NCBI RefSeq assembly: GCF_023898315.1 | Contig: NC_064625.1 | Location: 102,782,269-102,846,268, forward strand | Length of the DNA stretch: 64,000 nt | Reading direction: 5' to 3' | Origin: Schistocerca nitens | Lineage: Eukaryota > Arthropoda > Insecta > Orthoptera > Acrididae | In this document: one piece after another, positions 29,404 to 38,382 of the stretch | How the letters are laid out: every line of letters starts with the position of its first letter | How positions within the stretch are numbered: the stretch's first letter is position 1 | The notes under the pieces: model-generated | What the model was told of the DNA's origin: nothing | Databases searched by the model: none | Seen by the model: only the letters and a program-made list of their open reading frames with translations | Translations under genes and position numbers: made by a program

Positions 29404-30930
29404 TCAGCCAGAGTAAGGCATTCACGTATCGTAGAACCATTATGGCACCTTCCATGGCCACTTGTGGCGTACGTCGTCCCCACATAAAGCCACCCTAAAG
29501 CAGCAGGGAACCTCCACCTTGCTGCACTCGCTGGACAGTGTGTCTAAGGCGTTCAGTCTGACCAGGTTGCCACCAAACACGTCTCCGACGATTGTCTGGT
29601 TGAAGGCATATACGACACTCATCAGTGAAGAGAACTTGATGCCAGTTCTAAGTGGTCCATTTGGCATGTTGTTGGGCCAATCTGTACTGCGCTGCACGGT
29701 GTCGTGGTTGCAAAGATGGACTTCGCCATGGACATCAGGAGTGAAGTTGCGCATCATGCAGGCTATTGCACACAGTTTAAGTAGTAACACGACGTCCTGT
29801 GGCTGCACGAAATGCATTATTCAACATGGTGGCGTTGCTGTCAGGGTTCCTCCGAGCCATAATCCGTAGGTAGCGGTCATCCACTGCAGTAGTAGCCCTT
29901 GGACGGCATGACTGCGGCATGTCATCGACAGTTCCTGTCTCTCTGTATTCCTCCATGTTCAAAAAACATCTCTTTGGTTCACTCCGAGACGCCTGGACAC
30001 TTCCTTTGTTGAGAGCCCTTCGTGTCACAAAGTAACAATGTGGACACGATCTGTTTTGCACATAGTTCCGCGTAGTCAGCGCGTACACAACTTTCCCACT
30101 AGAGCGCGCCCCGCTAAGCACAACAGCGAAGGTGCAGCGCTCGTCCGTCTCCGCGCTACGAGATGGCGCTGCCTTAGAGACGGACCAAATTCTGCTTCCT
30201 CCAATCCACATATTAGTATGTAACGCAGCCAATGAGATTGCTGCTAACGTAGAACCTTTTCTCCTCGCGGATCACACTCGCGCAGTGATACCTGAACGCG
30301 CGAGGTATTATAACGAGCGTACAGACCTCCAATTAGTCAGTCTGCGTTTGTCTGCACCAGTCTGTACCAGTCTATAGTCAAGTTTCAGTCTGCACCTAAG
30401 AAGATTATCGTATTCCTGTACATAGCCATGAACATAAATGAATAGACACTTTGTGATATGTGAGAATAAGGTTAACGTACCGAGACCAAAGGAACTTCAC
30501 ATTGTCAATTGTAAACAGCATCCAGAATCAAGTTACGTACTGTCTATGCTTTTTATTACTTTAATAAATGTGTATGAAAATTAATCAAGTTCTGTTTAAA
30601 GTTGGTCACCGTCAACTGCTACGCTAAGTGTGCAAGTGGCAATTCTATAGTCTGTCCTAACGGCAGAAGATAAACACGCCACGATAAGACCACGAGACAT
30701 ATTGCTGACACTCGCCTACTTCGTTAGAGCGACAAGTCAAATAATCTGGTGCTGTGTGTACCGAATGTCTTACAGTACGCACACCACATGATCGAACAGC
30801 AGTATTGACCATCTAGGCATGGTTGAACTTCAGACAACAAGAGCCATGTACCTCCTTCCTGGTGGAATGACTGGAACTGATCAGCTGTCGGACCCCCCTC
30901 CATCTAATAGGCGCTGCTCAACACATCGCC
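29404..30930 (-). mobile_element. Tc1-like relic family B, copy 2, reversed and end-truncated
   Basis: The minus strand matches copy 1 (22326-23763). 'DDRYLRIMARRNPDSNATML' recurs at 29777-30232, and the core strand region at 29440-29817 reads like copy 1 in frame pieces. Outside the solo LTR (30052-30788), the 5' end resumes with 'TGATCGAACAGCAGTATTGA' and runs to about 30930 ('GGCGCTGCTCAACA'). The terminal repeats seen in copy 1 are absent at both ends, and it abuts family C sequence at 29404. It is dead. Confidence 0.75.
30052..30788 (+). mobile_element. Solo LTR of an LTR retrotransposon (737 bp)
   Basis: It begins TGTTTTGCACATAG and ends CGCACACCACA, giving TG...CA ends. The flanks are (C/T)GATC: 'CGATC' at 30047-30051 and 'TGATC' at 30789-30793. 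Copy 1 of the host element has TGATC here, so the left copy has one later change. Inside lie a 'TATTATAA' TATA-like stretch at about 30306 and AATAAATG near 30560, as expected of promoter and polyadenylation signals. No coding sequence remains, so it formed by recombination between two LTRs. The strand is set by these signals and is provisional. Confidence 0.85.
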
Positions 30931-31094
30931 CCATTAAGCTACTCTTCATAGCAAGTCATCCTGGCCTTATATTTCAGCAAGATAATGTCCGCTAGCACAT
31001 AGCGAGAGTTTCTATTGCTTGTCCTCGTGCTTAGCAGTCCCTACCTTGTCCAGGAAGGTCGCCGGTTCTCACACCGCTAGGGAACGTTTGGAGC

Positions 31095-33155
31095 ATTAAT
31101 CAAGTAATAGAAGGCAGATTTCATGCTACCTAACAGATCAAAACGAAAATTTCTGTTCCGACACTGACAATGTTGAGTGTTTATGGAAAAAGTTCAAGGC
31201 AATTGTAAAATGCGTTTTAGACAGGTACGTGCCGAGTAAAACTGTGAGGGACGGGAAAAACCCACCGTGGTACAACAACAAAGTTAGGAAACTACTGCGA
31301 AAGCAAAAGAGCTTCACTCCAAGTTTAAACGCAGCCAAACCCTCTCAGACAAACAGAAGTTAGCGTAAGGAGGGCTATGCGAGAAGCGTTCAGTGAATTG
31401 GAAAGTAAAATTCTATGTACCGACTTGACAGAAAATCCTAGGAAGTTCTGGTCTTACGTTAAATCAGTAAGTGGCTCGAAACAACATATCCAGACACTCC
31501 GGGATGATGATGGCATTGAAACAGAGGATGACATGCGTAAAGCTGAAATACTAAACACCTTTTTCCAAAGCTGTTTCACAGAGGAAGACCGCACTGCAGT
31601 TCCTTCTCTAAATCCTCGCACAAACGAAAAAATGGCTGACATCGAAATAAGTGTCCAAGGAATAGAAAAGCAACTGGAATCACTCAACAGAGGAAAGTCC
31701 ACTGGACCTGACGGGATACCAATTCGACTCTACACAGAGTACGCGAAAGAACTTGCCCCCCTTCTGACAGCCGTGTACCGCAAGTCTCTAGAGGAACGGA
31801 GGTTTCCAAATGATTGGAAAAGAGCACAGGTAGTCCCAGTCTTCGAGAAGGGTCGTCGAGCAGATGCGCAAAACTATAGACCTATATCTCTGACGTCGAT
31901 CTGTTGTAGAATTTTAGAACATGTTTTTTGCTCGAGTATCATGTCGTTTTTGGAAACCCAGAATCTACTCTGTAGGAATCAACATGGATTCCGGAAACAG
32001 CGATCGTGTGAGACCCAACTCGCTTTATTTGTTCACGAGACCCAGAAAATATTAGATACTGGCTCCCAGGTAGATGCTATTTTTCTTGACTTCCGGAAGG
32101 CGTTCGATACAGTTCCGCACTGTCGCCTGATAAACAAAGTAAGAGCCTACGGAATATCAGACCAGCTGTGTGGCTGGATTCAAGAGTTTTTAGCAAACAG
32201 AACACAGCATGTTGTTATCAATGGAGAGACGTCTACAGACGTTAAAGTAACCTCTGGCGTGCCACAGGGGAGTGTTATGGGACCATTGCTTTTCACAATA
32301 TATATAAATGACCTAGTAGATAGTGTCGGAAGTTCCATGCGGCTTTTCGCGGATGATGCTGTAGTATACAGAGAAGTTGCAGCGTTAGAAAATTGTAGCG
32401 AAATGCAGGAAGATCTGCAGCGGATAGGCTCTTGGTGCAGGGAGTGGCAACTGACCCTTAACATAGACAAATGTAATGTATTGCGAATACACAGAAAGAA
32501 GGATCCTTTATTGTATTATTATATGATAGCGGAACAAACACTGGTAGCAGTTACTTCTGTAAAATATCTGGGAGTATGCGTGCGGAACGATTTGAAGTGG
32601 AATGATCATATAAAATTAATTGTTGGTAAGGCGGGTACCAGGTTGAGATTCATTGGGAGAGTGCTTAGAAAATGTAGGAGGTGGCTTACAAAACAATCGT
32701 TCGACCTATACTTGAGTATTGCTCATCAGTGTGGGATCCGTACCACATCGGGTTGACGGAGGAGATAGAGAAGATCCAAAGAAGAGCGGCGCGTTTCGTC
32801 ACAGGTTTATTTGGTAACCGTGATAGCGTTACGGAGATGTTTAACACTCAAGTGGCAGACTCTGCAAGAGAGGCGCTCTGCATCGCGGTGTAGCTTGCTC
32901 GCCAGGTTCCGAGAGGGTGTGTTTCTGGATGAGGTATCGAATATATTGCTTCCCCCTACTTATACCTCCCGAGGAGATCACGAATGTAAAATTAGAGAGA
33001 TTAGAGCGCGCACGGAGGCTTTCAGACAGTCGTTCTTCCCGCGAACCATACGCGACTGGAACAGGAAAGGGAGGTAATGACAGTGGCACGTAAAGTGCCC
33101 TCCGCCACACACCGTTGGGTGGCTTGCGGAGTATAAATGTAGATGTAGATGTAGA
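31095..33155 (+). mobile_element. LINE, 5'-truncated, long RT open frame, (TGTAGA)n tail (CR1/L2-like group)
   Basis: It starts in the linker before RT ('VLDRYVPSKTVRDGKNPPWY' at about 31217), carries a 459-codon RT frame, then a frame-shifted C terminus ('YCSSVWDPYHIGLTEEIEKI' and 'QRRAARFVTGLFGNRDSVTE', then 'SNILLPPTYTSRGDHECKIR'), and ends in repeats of TGTAGA at 33137-33155 instead of poly(A). It interrupts the family C Tc1. Related pieces lie at 5500-6955, 44197-44440 (antisense) and 62611-63730 (antisense), so this family is common here. Confidence 0.9.
31377..32756 (+). CDS. Reverse transcriptase of the LINE (459 codons, C-terminal frameshift)
   Basis: The RT motifs are in order: 'RGKSTGPDGIPIRLYTEYAK' (fingers), 'RAQVVPVFEKGRRADAQNYR', 'PISLTSICCRILEHVF', 'QHGFRKQRSCETQLALFVHE', 'AIFLDFRKAFDTVPHCRLIN' (motif A, catalytic Asp), 'SGVPQGSVMGPLLFTIYIND' (motif B) and 'MRLFADDAVVY' (motif C, FADD). 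All catalytic residues are present. The frame ends in 'AHQCGIRTTSG' by a frameshift near 32680, after which the real C terminus continues in the +3 frame from 32681. The upstream endonuclease is missing. The polymerase core is therefore intact, but the protein is not. Confidence 0.9.
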   Translation: MREAFSELESKILCTDLTENPRKFWSYVKSVSGSKQHIQTLRDDDGIETEDDMRKAEILNTFFQSCFTEEDRTAVPSLNPRTNEKMADIEISVQGIEKQLESLNRGKSTGPDGIPIRLYTEYAKELAPLLTAVYRKSLEERRFPNDWKRAQVVPVFEKGRRADAQNYRPISLTSICCRILEHVFCSSIMSFLETQNLLCRNQHGFRKQRSCETQLALFVHETQKILDTGSQVDAIFLDFRKAFDTVPHCRLINKVRAYGISDQLCGWIQEFLANRTQHVVINGETSTDVKVTSGVPQGSVMGPLLFTIYINDLVDSVGSSMRLFADDAVVYREVAALENCSEMQEDLQRIGSWCREWQLTLNIDKCNVLRIHRKKDPLLYYYMIAEQTLVAVTSVKYLGVCVRNDLKWNDHIKLIVGKAGTRLRFIGRVLRKCRRWLTKQSFDLYLSIAHQCGIRTTSG

Positions 33156-33417
33156 CATGGCCCTCCAACCCGTTCGGGATTTTGACGACCCAAAGCGCCA
33201 GTTGGACAGAATTTGGCGCAGTATCCCTCACGAGGACATCCAACAACTCCATCAACCGCTGACAAGCGGAATAACTGATTACACAAGATCTGGATGTCGA
33301 CCAATGCGTTATTTACTTGCTCAATTTGTTAAGCACCTTCACTTGAATACATCACCAGTTTTTCTGAAATTGTACATAAATGGAAAGCCCTAGTTTGCTT
33401 TTGTTCTACAATATTAC

Positions 33418-33908
33418 TGTGGTGTCACCGCCAGACACCACACTTGCTAGGTGGTAGCCTTTTAAATCGGCCGCGGTCCGCTAGTATACGACGGACCCGC
33501 GTGTCGCCACTGTCAGTAATTGCAAACCGAGCGCCGCCACACGGCAGGTCTAGAGAGACTTACTAGCACTCGCCCCAGTTGTACAGCCGACGTTGCTAGG
33601 AAAGGTTCACTGAGAATTACGCTCTCATTAGCCGAGACGATAGTTAGCATAGCCTTCAGCTTAGTCAATTGCTACGACCTAGCAAGGCGCCATTTGTCCT
33701 TTGCTATGTATCTAATGAAGCATGTACAGTGACAAGACCAATGTTCACCAATTGTGGATTAAAGTTAAGTATTCCAGCAGCTATGTACTTTTCTTTATAG
33801 CATTCATTAAGTATCCTGTTTCAGACCTCACGCCATCCTGCGTGAGCTTATAGCGTGCATTTCGGCTTCCTCAAACAACACGGTGTTGGCACTTCTGCCG
33901 ACACATCA
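33418..33908 (+). mobile_element. Second solo LTR (491 bp), different family
   Basis: Ends are TGTGGTGTCACCGCC and CTGCCGACACATCA (TG...CA). A perfect 5-bp target duplication ATTAC flanks it (33413-33417 and 33909-33913). The ends carry a short imperfect inverted repeat (TGTGGTGTC...GACACATCA). It is unlike the LTR at 30052. A short 70-codon frame inside is not a gene. Confidence 0.93.
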
Positions 33909-34035
33909 ATTACTTTTATTGTTAACCGATTTTCGGCTTACAAGGCCATCTTCAGACGTCTATTGAGTATTATCACCAAAGAAGTTACAATGTTTGAAAA
34001 CAAAATGGGAGAGAAGTAACATGTTTAGATTGAAG

Positions 34036-35092
34036 TACAGGGTTATTACAAATGATTGAAGCGATTTCACAGCTCTACAATAACTTTATTATTTGAGATA
34101 TTTTCACAATGCTTTGCACACAAATACAAAAACTCAAAAAGTTTTTTTAGGCATTCACAAATATTCGATATGTGCCCCTTTAGTGATTTGGCAGACATCA
34201 AGTCGATAACCAAGTTTCTCCCACACTCGGCGCAGCATGTCCCCATCAATGAGTTCGAAAGCATCGTTGATGCGAGCTCGCAGTTCTGGCACGTTTCTTG
34301 GTAGGGGAGGTTTAAACACTGAATCTTTCACGTAATCCCACAGAAAGAAATCACATGGGGTTAAGTCGGGAGAGCGTGGAGGCCATGACATGAATTGCTG
34401 ATCATGATCTCCACCACGACCGATCCATCGGTTTTCCAATCTCCTGTTTAAGAAATGCCGAACATCATGATGGAAGAGCGGTGGAGCACCATCCTGTTGA
34501 AAGATGAGCTGTTGCAACCACGCCGAAAATTCAAAGTGTTTGACTTTGTCATCGGGTGTCAGGGCTTGTACCAATTGTAAACGGTAAGGCTTCTGCTTTA
34601 GCCTTTTCCTTAAGATTTTCCAAACCGACGGCTGTGGTACGTTTAGCTCCCTGCTTGCATTATTCGTCGAGTTCCGTGGGCTACGCGTGAAACTTGCCCG
34701 CACGCGTTCAACCGTTTCTTCTCTCACTGCAGGCCGACCCGTTGATTTCCCCTTACAGAGGCATCCAGAAGCTTTAAACTGTGCATACCATCGCCGAATG
34801 GAGTTAGCAGTTGGCGGATCTTTGTTGAACTTCGTCCTGAAGTGTCGTTGCACTGTTATGACTGACTGATGTGAGTGCATTTCAAGCACGACATACGCTT
34901 TCTCAGCTCCTGTCGCCATTTTGTCTCACTGCGCTCTCGAGCGCTCTGGCGGCAGAAACCTGAAGTGCGGCTTTAGCCGAACAAAACTTTATGAGTTTTT
35001 CTACGTATCTGTAGTGTGTCGTGACCATATGTCAATGAATGGAGCTACAGTGAATTTATGAAATCGCTTCAATCATTTGTAATAGCCCTGTA
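34036..35092 (-). mobile_element. Internally deleted DDE/D transposon (1.06 kb) with matching ends
   Basis: The ends pair: 'ACAGGGTTATTACAAATGAT', then 'TGAAGCGATTTCA', at the left, and the reverse complement of 'TGAAATCGCTTCAATCATTT', then 'GTAATAGCCCTGT', at the right. A TA lies at each side (34036-34037, 35091-35092). Most of the length is a single open frame that joins the transposase N terminus to its C-terminal core, with the middle missing. The ends are intact, so it could still be moved by a full-length relative. Confidence 0.9.
34155..34919 (-). CDS. Deleted mariner-superfamily transposase with open frame (254 aa)
   Basis: The start is 'MATGAEKAYVVLEMHSHQSV', with an HTH-like 'DPPTANSIRRWYAQFKASGC' around residues 34-53 and a second DNA-binding region 'NVPQPSVWKILRKRLKQKPY' at about 93-112. 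'LVQALTPDDKVKHFEFSAWL' is then joined directly to 'QQLIFQQDGAPPLFHHDVRH'. The expected stretch with the first catalytic Asp (normally a DE(A/S).F motif) is absent, so roughly 70-90 residues are deleted without breaking the frame. The second Asp (QQDG) and 'RSPDLTPCDFFLWDYV' remain. It could bind DNA but not cut it. Whether it is expressed is unknown. It may equally be a chance in-frame deletion. Confidence 0.85.
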   Translation of the reverse strand: MATGAEKAYVVLEMHSHQSVITVQRHFRTKFNKDPPTANSIRRWYAQFKASGCLCKGKSTGRPAVREETVERVRASFTRSPRNSTNNASRELNVPQPSVWKILRKRLKQKPYRLQLVQALTPDDKVKHFEFSAWLQQLIFQQDGAPPLFHHDVRHFLNRRLENRWIGRGGDHDQQFMSWPPRSPDLTPCDFFLWDYVKDSVFKPPLPRNVPELRARINDAFELIDGDMLRRVWEKLGYRLDVCQITKGAHIEYL

Positions 35093-36274
35093 GAAACATA
35101 CAGTAAGAAACATCTTTGACAGTGGGGTGGTAATACAATGAAAAAGTAAAAATTGAACAGTACATAAATAACGATGGTGTGGACTGGAAAACCTTTAACA
35201 CAAAATAGGAATAGCGTGTCTACATAACAGTTTCTATTAATAAACAAAACTAATAAAATAGAATAAAATCAGCACTGGACAAGGCTACATCAGGAGGTAT
35301 GAAACATGGAGAGTGAAACTGAAACCAATTAAAAGAAGAGACAATTATCAATGTACCTACAGAATACATAAGGAACTTAACCAATATCAATAACATAAAC
35401 AGAAATAAATAAATGCAGGAAAATGGAGGCGTTTGAGGGAACCTACAGTAAATGTAATCTTTGAGAGTGTGGTGGTACCGCATTTTAACATTATTATAAT
35501 CAAAACAGTGGCTGTGTAACAGTTTGCATTAAATAAATGAACAATGTAAAATATGAACAATATTTGATGATACAAGTACAAGGGGTGTTAAACATGGACA
35601 GTAATACAAATACCAGTTAAAAGAAAGCCTTAACTATTGAAACTACAGTCTATATGGAATACAAAGACAACTTCAACAAACAAAAGAACTTAATGAATAC
35701 AGGAAAATGGGAATATATATGGACAAATAGTGTGCGAAGTAAAGAACAACAGAGATTATTATATGAAGTTTAGGAGAGGAGAAGTGTTGAGTAGTGTCTG
35801 CTCATTTAGGATTAGTCTGGACTGTGAGCTAGATGTTTGTTAATTTCCAGGGCTTCCAGCAGGTTGAGTTTATAGCCTTTGTTTGCTAAGTGAAGTACAT
35901 TGGCTGGTAGTTGTGACGCTCACTCAGTAGATGCTCAGCAAATTCGGAGTCTGAATTCTGCAACCTCCAGCTGCGTTCATGTTCAGCCAGCCTAGTTGAT
36001 ATGTCTCTGCCTGACTGACCGATGTAAAATTTGTCACAATCAGAACAGGTGATTTTGTATACCCCACTGCTGGTTAATAACTGGATCTTATCTTTGCTAT
36101 TAAAAACACAGTGGGCTGTCGTGTTCCTGAATAGTAGGAAAGCCTATACTTGCAGGATTTCAGTGCTTTGGCTACAATCTGTGATACCTCACCTAGAAAT
36201 GGTAGTGTACACCATTTCTTGCAGGCGGAGGATGGGGAAGGGGATGGGGCATAGAGGAGGGGTATAATTTTCCG

Positions 36275-36473
36275 CCGGCCGAAGTGGCCGTGCGGTTCTA
36301 GGCGCTGCAGTCTGGAACCGCGAGACCGCTACGGTCGCAGGTTCGAATCCTGCCTCGGGCATGGATGTGTGTGATATCCTTAGGTTAGTTAGGTTTAAGT
36401 AGTTCTAAGTTCTAGGGGACTAATGACCTGAGCAGTTGAGTCCCATAGTGCTCAGAGCCATTTGAACCATTTT
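36275..36473 (+). mobile_element. tRNA-derived SINE, full length
   Basis: Full head with 'GAAGTGGCCGTGCGGTTCTA', Box B 'GGTTCGAATCC' and tail 'AGAGCCATTTGAACCATTTT'. Exact 12-bp duplications TATAATTTTCCG lie at 36263-36274 and 36474-36485. It inserted just beyond the Penelope-like GIY-YIG region. Confidence 0.94.
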
Positions 36474-36852
36474 TATAATTTTCCGTTTTTGTTTCCTGTG
36501 CAAGATGTGGTCAATAGGAACTGGATTGTAGCCATTGGCTATGGCAATCAATTTCATTGTATCTTTATTATTTTATTGTATCTATCTATTTTATTGTATC
36601 TTTATTATAATATTGTTCTACCAAGAACCGACGTAAGATTCGGTTAACATGAAATTGTAATTGTTAGCTTGTCTGTACGTGTACAACACATCTACTGATA
36701 TCCGTCCCATTCGGATAATTTCGTTCGCGGTTCTTTCCCCCCCCCCCCCTTCTTAGAGTGTATTTCTGGAGTAATATCGTTTATTTTACCTTTGCTGGGG
36801 AACATCCGCATGAGAGATTGTGAAAGTCGTAGCTTATGCGCATGAAGGATTT

Positions 36853-37044
36853 GGCTCAAATGGCTCTGAGCACTACGGGACTCAACATCTTAGGTCATTA
36901 GTCCCCTAGAACTTAGAACTACTTAAACCTAACTAACCTAAGGACATCACACACACCCATGCCCGAGGCAGGATTCGAACCTGCGACCGTAGCAGTCCCG
37001 TGGTTCCGGACTGCAACGCCAGAACCGCTAGACCACCGCGGCCG
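36853..37044 (-). mobile_element. tRNA-derived SINE, reverse orientation
   Basis: Reverse-complement tail 'GGCTCAAATGGCTCTGAGCA' and head 'GACCACCGCGGCCG'. Exact 13-bp duplications GCATGAAGGATTT lie at 36840-36852 and 37045-37057. Confidence 0.93.
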
Positions 37045-37259
37045 GCATGAAGGATTTACAGTGGTAATTAAAGCGTCTTCCAGTAAAATTTTTACTGTTG
37101 TCCTGATCTAACAGGTACCTGCTTCAAGACACACAGTCAACGAGGAATAGTTTGCAATCAGAAATAAATAAAGGAATAGAACTGGTCCAGTTTTAGGCTG
37201 GACGCCTGGTACAGTAAACGGTTATGAATTTCTTTAGATAAGACGGCCTTGGTTGCAAA

Positions 37260-37452
37260 AAAAATGGCTCTGAGCTCTATGAGACTTAACATCTGAGGTC
37301 ATCAGTCCCCTAGAACTTAGAACTACTTAAACCTGACTAACCTAAGGACATCACACACATCCATGCCCTAGGCAGGATTCGAAGCTGCGACTGTAGCAGT
37401 CGCGGGGTTCCGGACTGAAGCGCCTAGAACCGCTCGGCCACCATGGCCGGCA
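37260..37452 (-). mobile_element. tRNA-derived SINE, reverse orientation, with A-rich end
   Basis: It begins 'AAAAAATGGCTCTGAGCTC', shortened in the tail, and ends with 'GGCCACCATGGCCGGCA'. Exact 9-bp duplications GGTTGCAAA lie at 37251-37259 and 37453-37461. Confidence 0.92.
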
Positions 37453-37550
37453 GGTTGCAAATTGTGTTGTCTATTTTTCGGCAGTGTCGCGTTTCACCGT
37501 TGTGGGGCATCTTCAGATTAAAATAGTAATGTAAAATAACATTCAGAGGC

Positions 37551-37765
37551 GTGAGCATTTAAGAAAAGCGGTTACACAGCTAAATTACATATGGGGGAAA
37601 CATAGATAAACAGTCAAATTATTAAAATTAAATTAGTGCAGGTACAGTGATAAAATAAGTGCCAAGACACAAGCTGCACTAACTTAATTTTAATAATTTT
37701 ACTGTTTATGTAATTTACTTTTTTCCTCATATCTAATTTAGCCGTGAAAACGCTCTTCGTAAGTA
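37551..37765. repeat. Imperfect inverted repeat, arms of about 90 bp
   Basis: Left arm 37551-37642 ('CAGTCAAATTATTAAAATTA' and 'CTAAATTACATATG') pairs with right arm 37674-37765 ('TAATTTTAATAATTTTACTG' and 'CATATCTAATTTAG'), leaving a loop of about 30 bp. The flanking 'GTGTCGCGTTTCACCGTTGT' and 'GGGGCATCTTCAG' resemble ends of Penelope-like elements, so it may be such an end in inverted arrangement. That is a guess. No open frame is present. Confidence 0.65.
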
Positions 37766-38198
37766 CGCTGGTTAAGCAACGCCATCTACCCTTGATGTCT
37801 GTTATTACGGTTGTATGACCTTGTCTCTACGCCTCTATGTTTGTGTGGCCGGCTGCAAGGTCTGACTTACCTCGTGTTCTCGACCGCATTACATTTACGT
37901 TTCGTCCGCTGCACGCAACGCTTCATGCTGTGTACGCCGGAATGCGGTTGGCTCCGTCTTATGTAAGCTGTTAAATATTTTTTCTTGGTTTTCCATACTT
38001 GATCTCTCCACTAGGTATCGTAGTTACACTCTAGTACTTTATACCGAGTTTCTGGTGCCTTATGCTTTTATTCTCCTAATGGCGATAGGACGATGTTTCG
38101 TTGTAAGTCTTGTATTAATTCCATCCTCTGACATTAGAGGATGGATGTTCGATCACCTCTCTACTTCCTACGTCAGTTCAGATGTATCAGTTTATCAG

Positions 38199-38232
38199 CC
38201 GACCGACCGACCGACCGACCGACCGACCGACC
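38199..38232. repeat. (GACC)n microsatellite
   Basis: About eight tandem GACC units. The surrounding 37.77-38.38 kb has no recognisable gene or element. Confidence 0.95.
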
Positions 38233-38382
38233 ATTTCCGTGTCAGCACTCTCCAATTACAACTCTACCCTATTGTTGTTACTTGTTTATTTTAAATTCAT
38301 TGTGTTTACGTGATTGTTGCCAGGCCTCTTAGAGGTTGTCAGGACTAGATCTTTAGCTTACAGCAAATAATGGAGAAGTGTT

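Larger units (their letters stand above)
27064..33412 (+). mobile_element. Tc1-like transposon (family C), oldest layer of a five-element nest
   Basis: Segments of one plus-strand transposase are separated by younger insertions. The start 'MPTAA' lies at about 27416-27430. After family A comes 'FERGRVAGLKEAGWSNRRIA' (28843 on) and 'CWQKWVKHGRRQCRDGNGRP'. Then 'DESRFDFHP' (about 29212) and 'VVMVWGAVGAISFYSRAPVA' (29320) carry the first catalytic site. After the reversed family B piece comes 'LIFQQDNVR' (about 30972), with the second catalytic site. After the LINE comes the C terminus 'RQLDRIWRSIPHEDIQQLHQ' (33201). Stops and frameshifts also occur. The outer inverted repeats could not be identified, so the outer limits are approximate. 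Confidence 0.7.
33914..36240 (-). mobile_element. Penelope-like element, 3' part with GIY-YIG region, antisense
   Basis: Reading the minus strand around 36060-35880 gives 'GVYKITCSDCDKFYIGQSGR' followed by 'DISTRLAEHERSWRLQNSDS', which is the GIY-YIG endonuclease signature of Penelope-like retroelements. Downstream (35095-35790) are two diverged tandem copies of a unit of roughly 350 bp sharing 'GACAGT.GGGTGGTA' and 'ATGCAGGAAAATGG' blocks, fitting the tandem terminal repeats known for this group. 33914-34035 has 'AACCGATTTTCGGCTTACAA' and 'GGCCATCTTCAGACG'. The RT domain is missing. A DNA transposon (34036-35092) interrupts it. The direction is supported by the reading frame. Confidence 0.75.
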
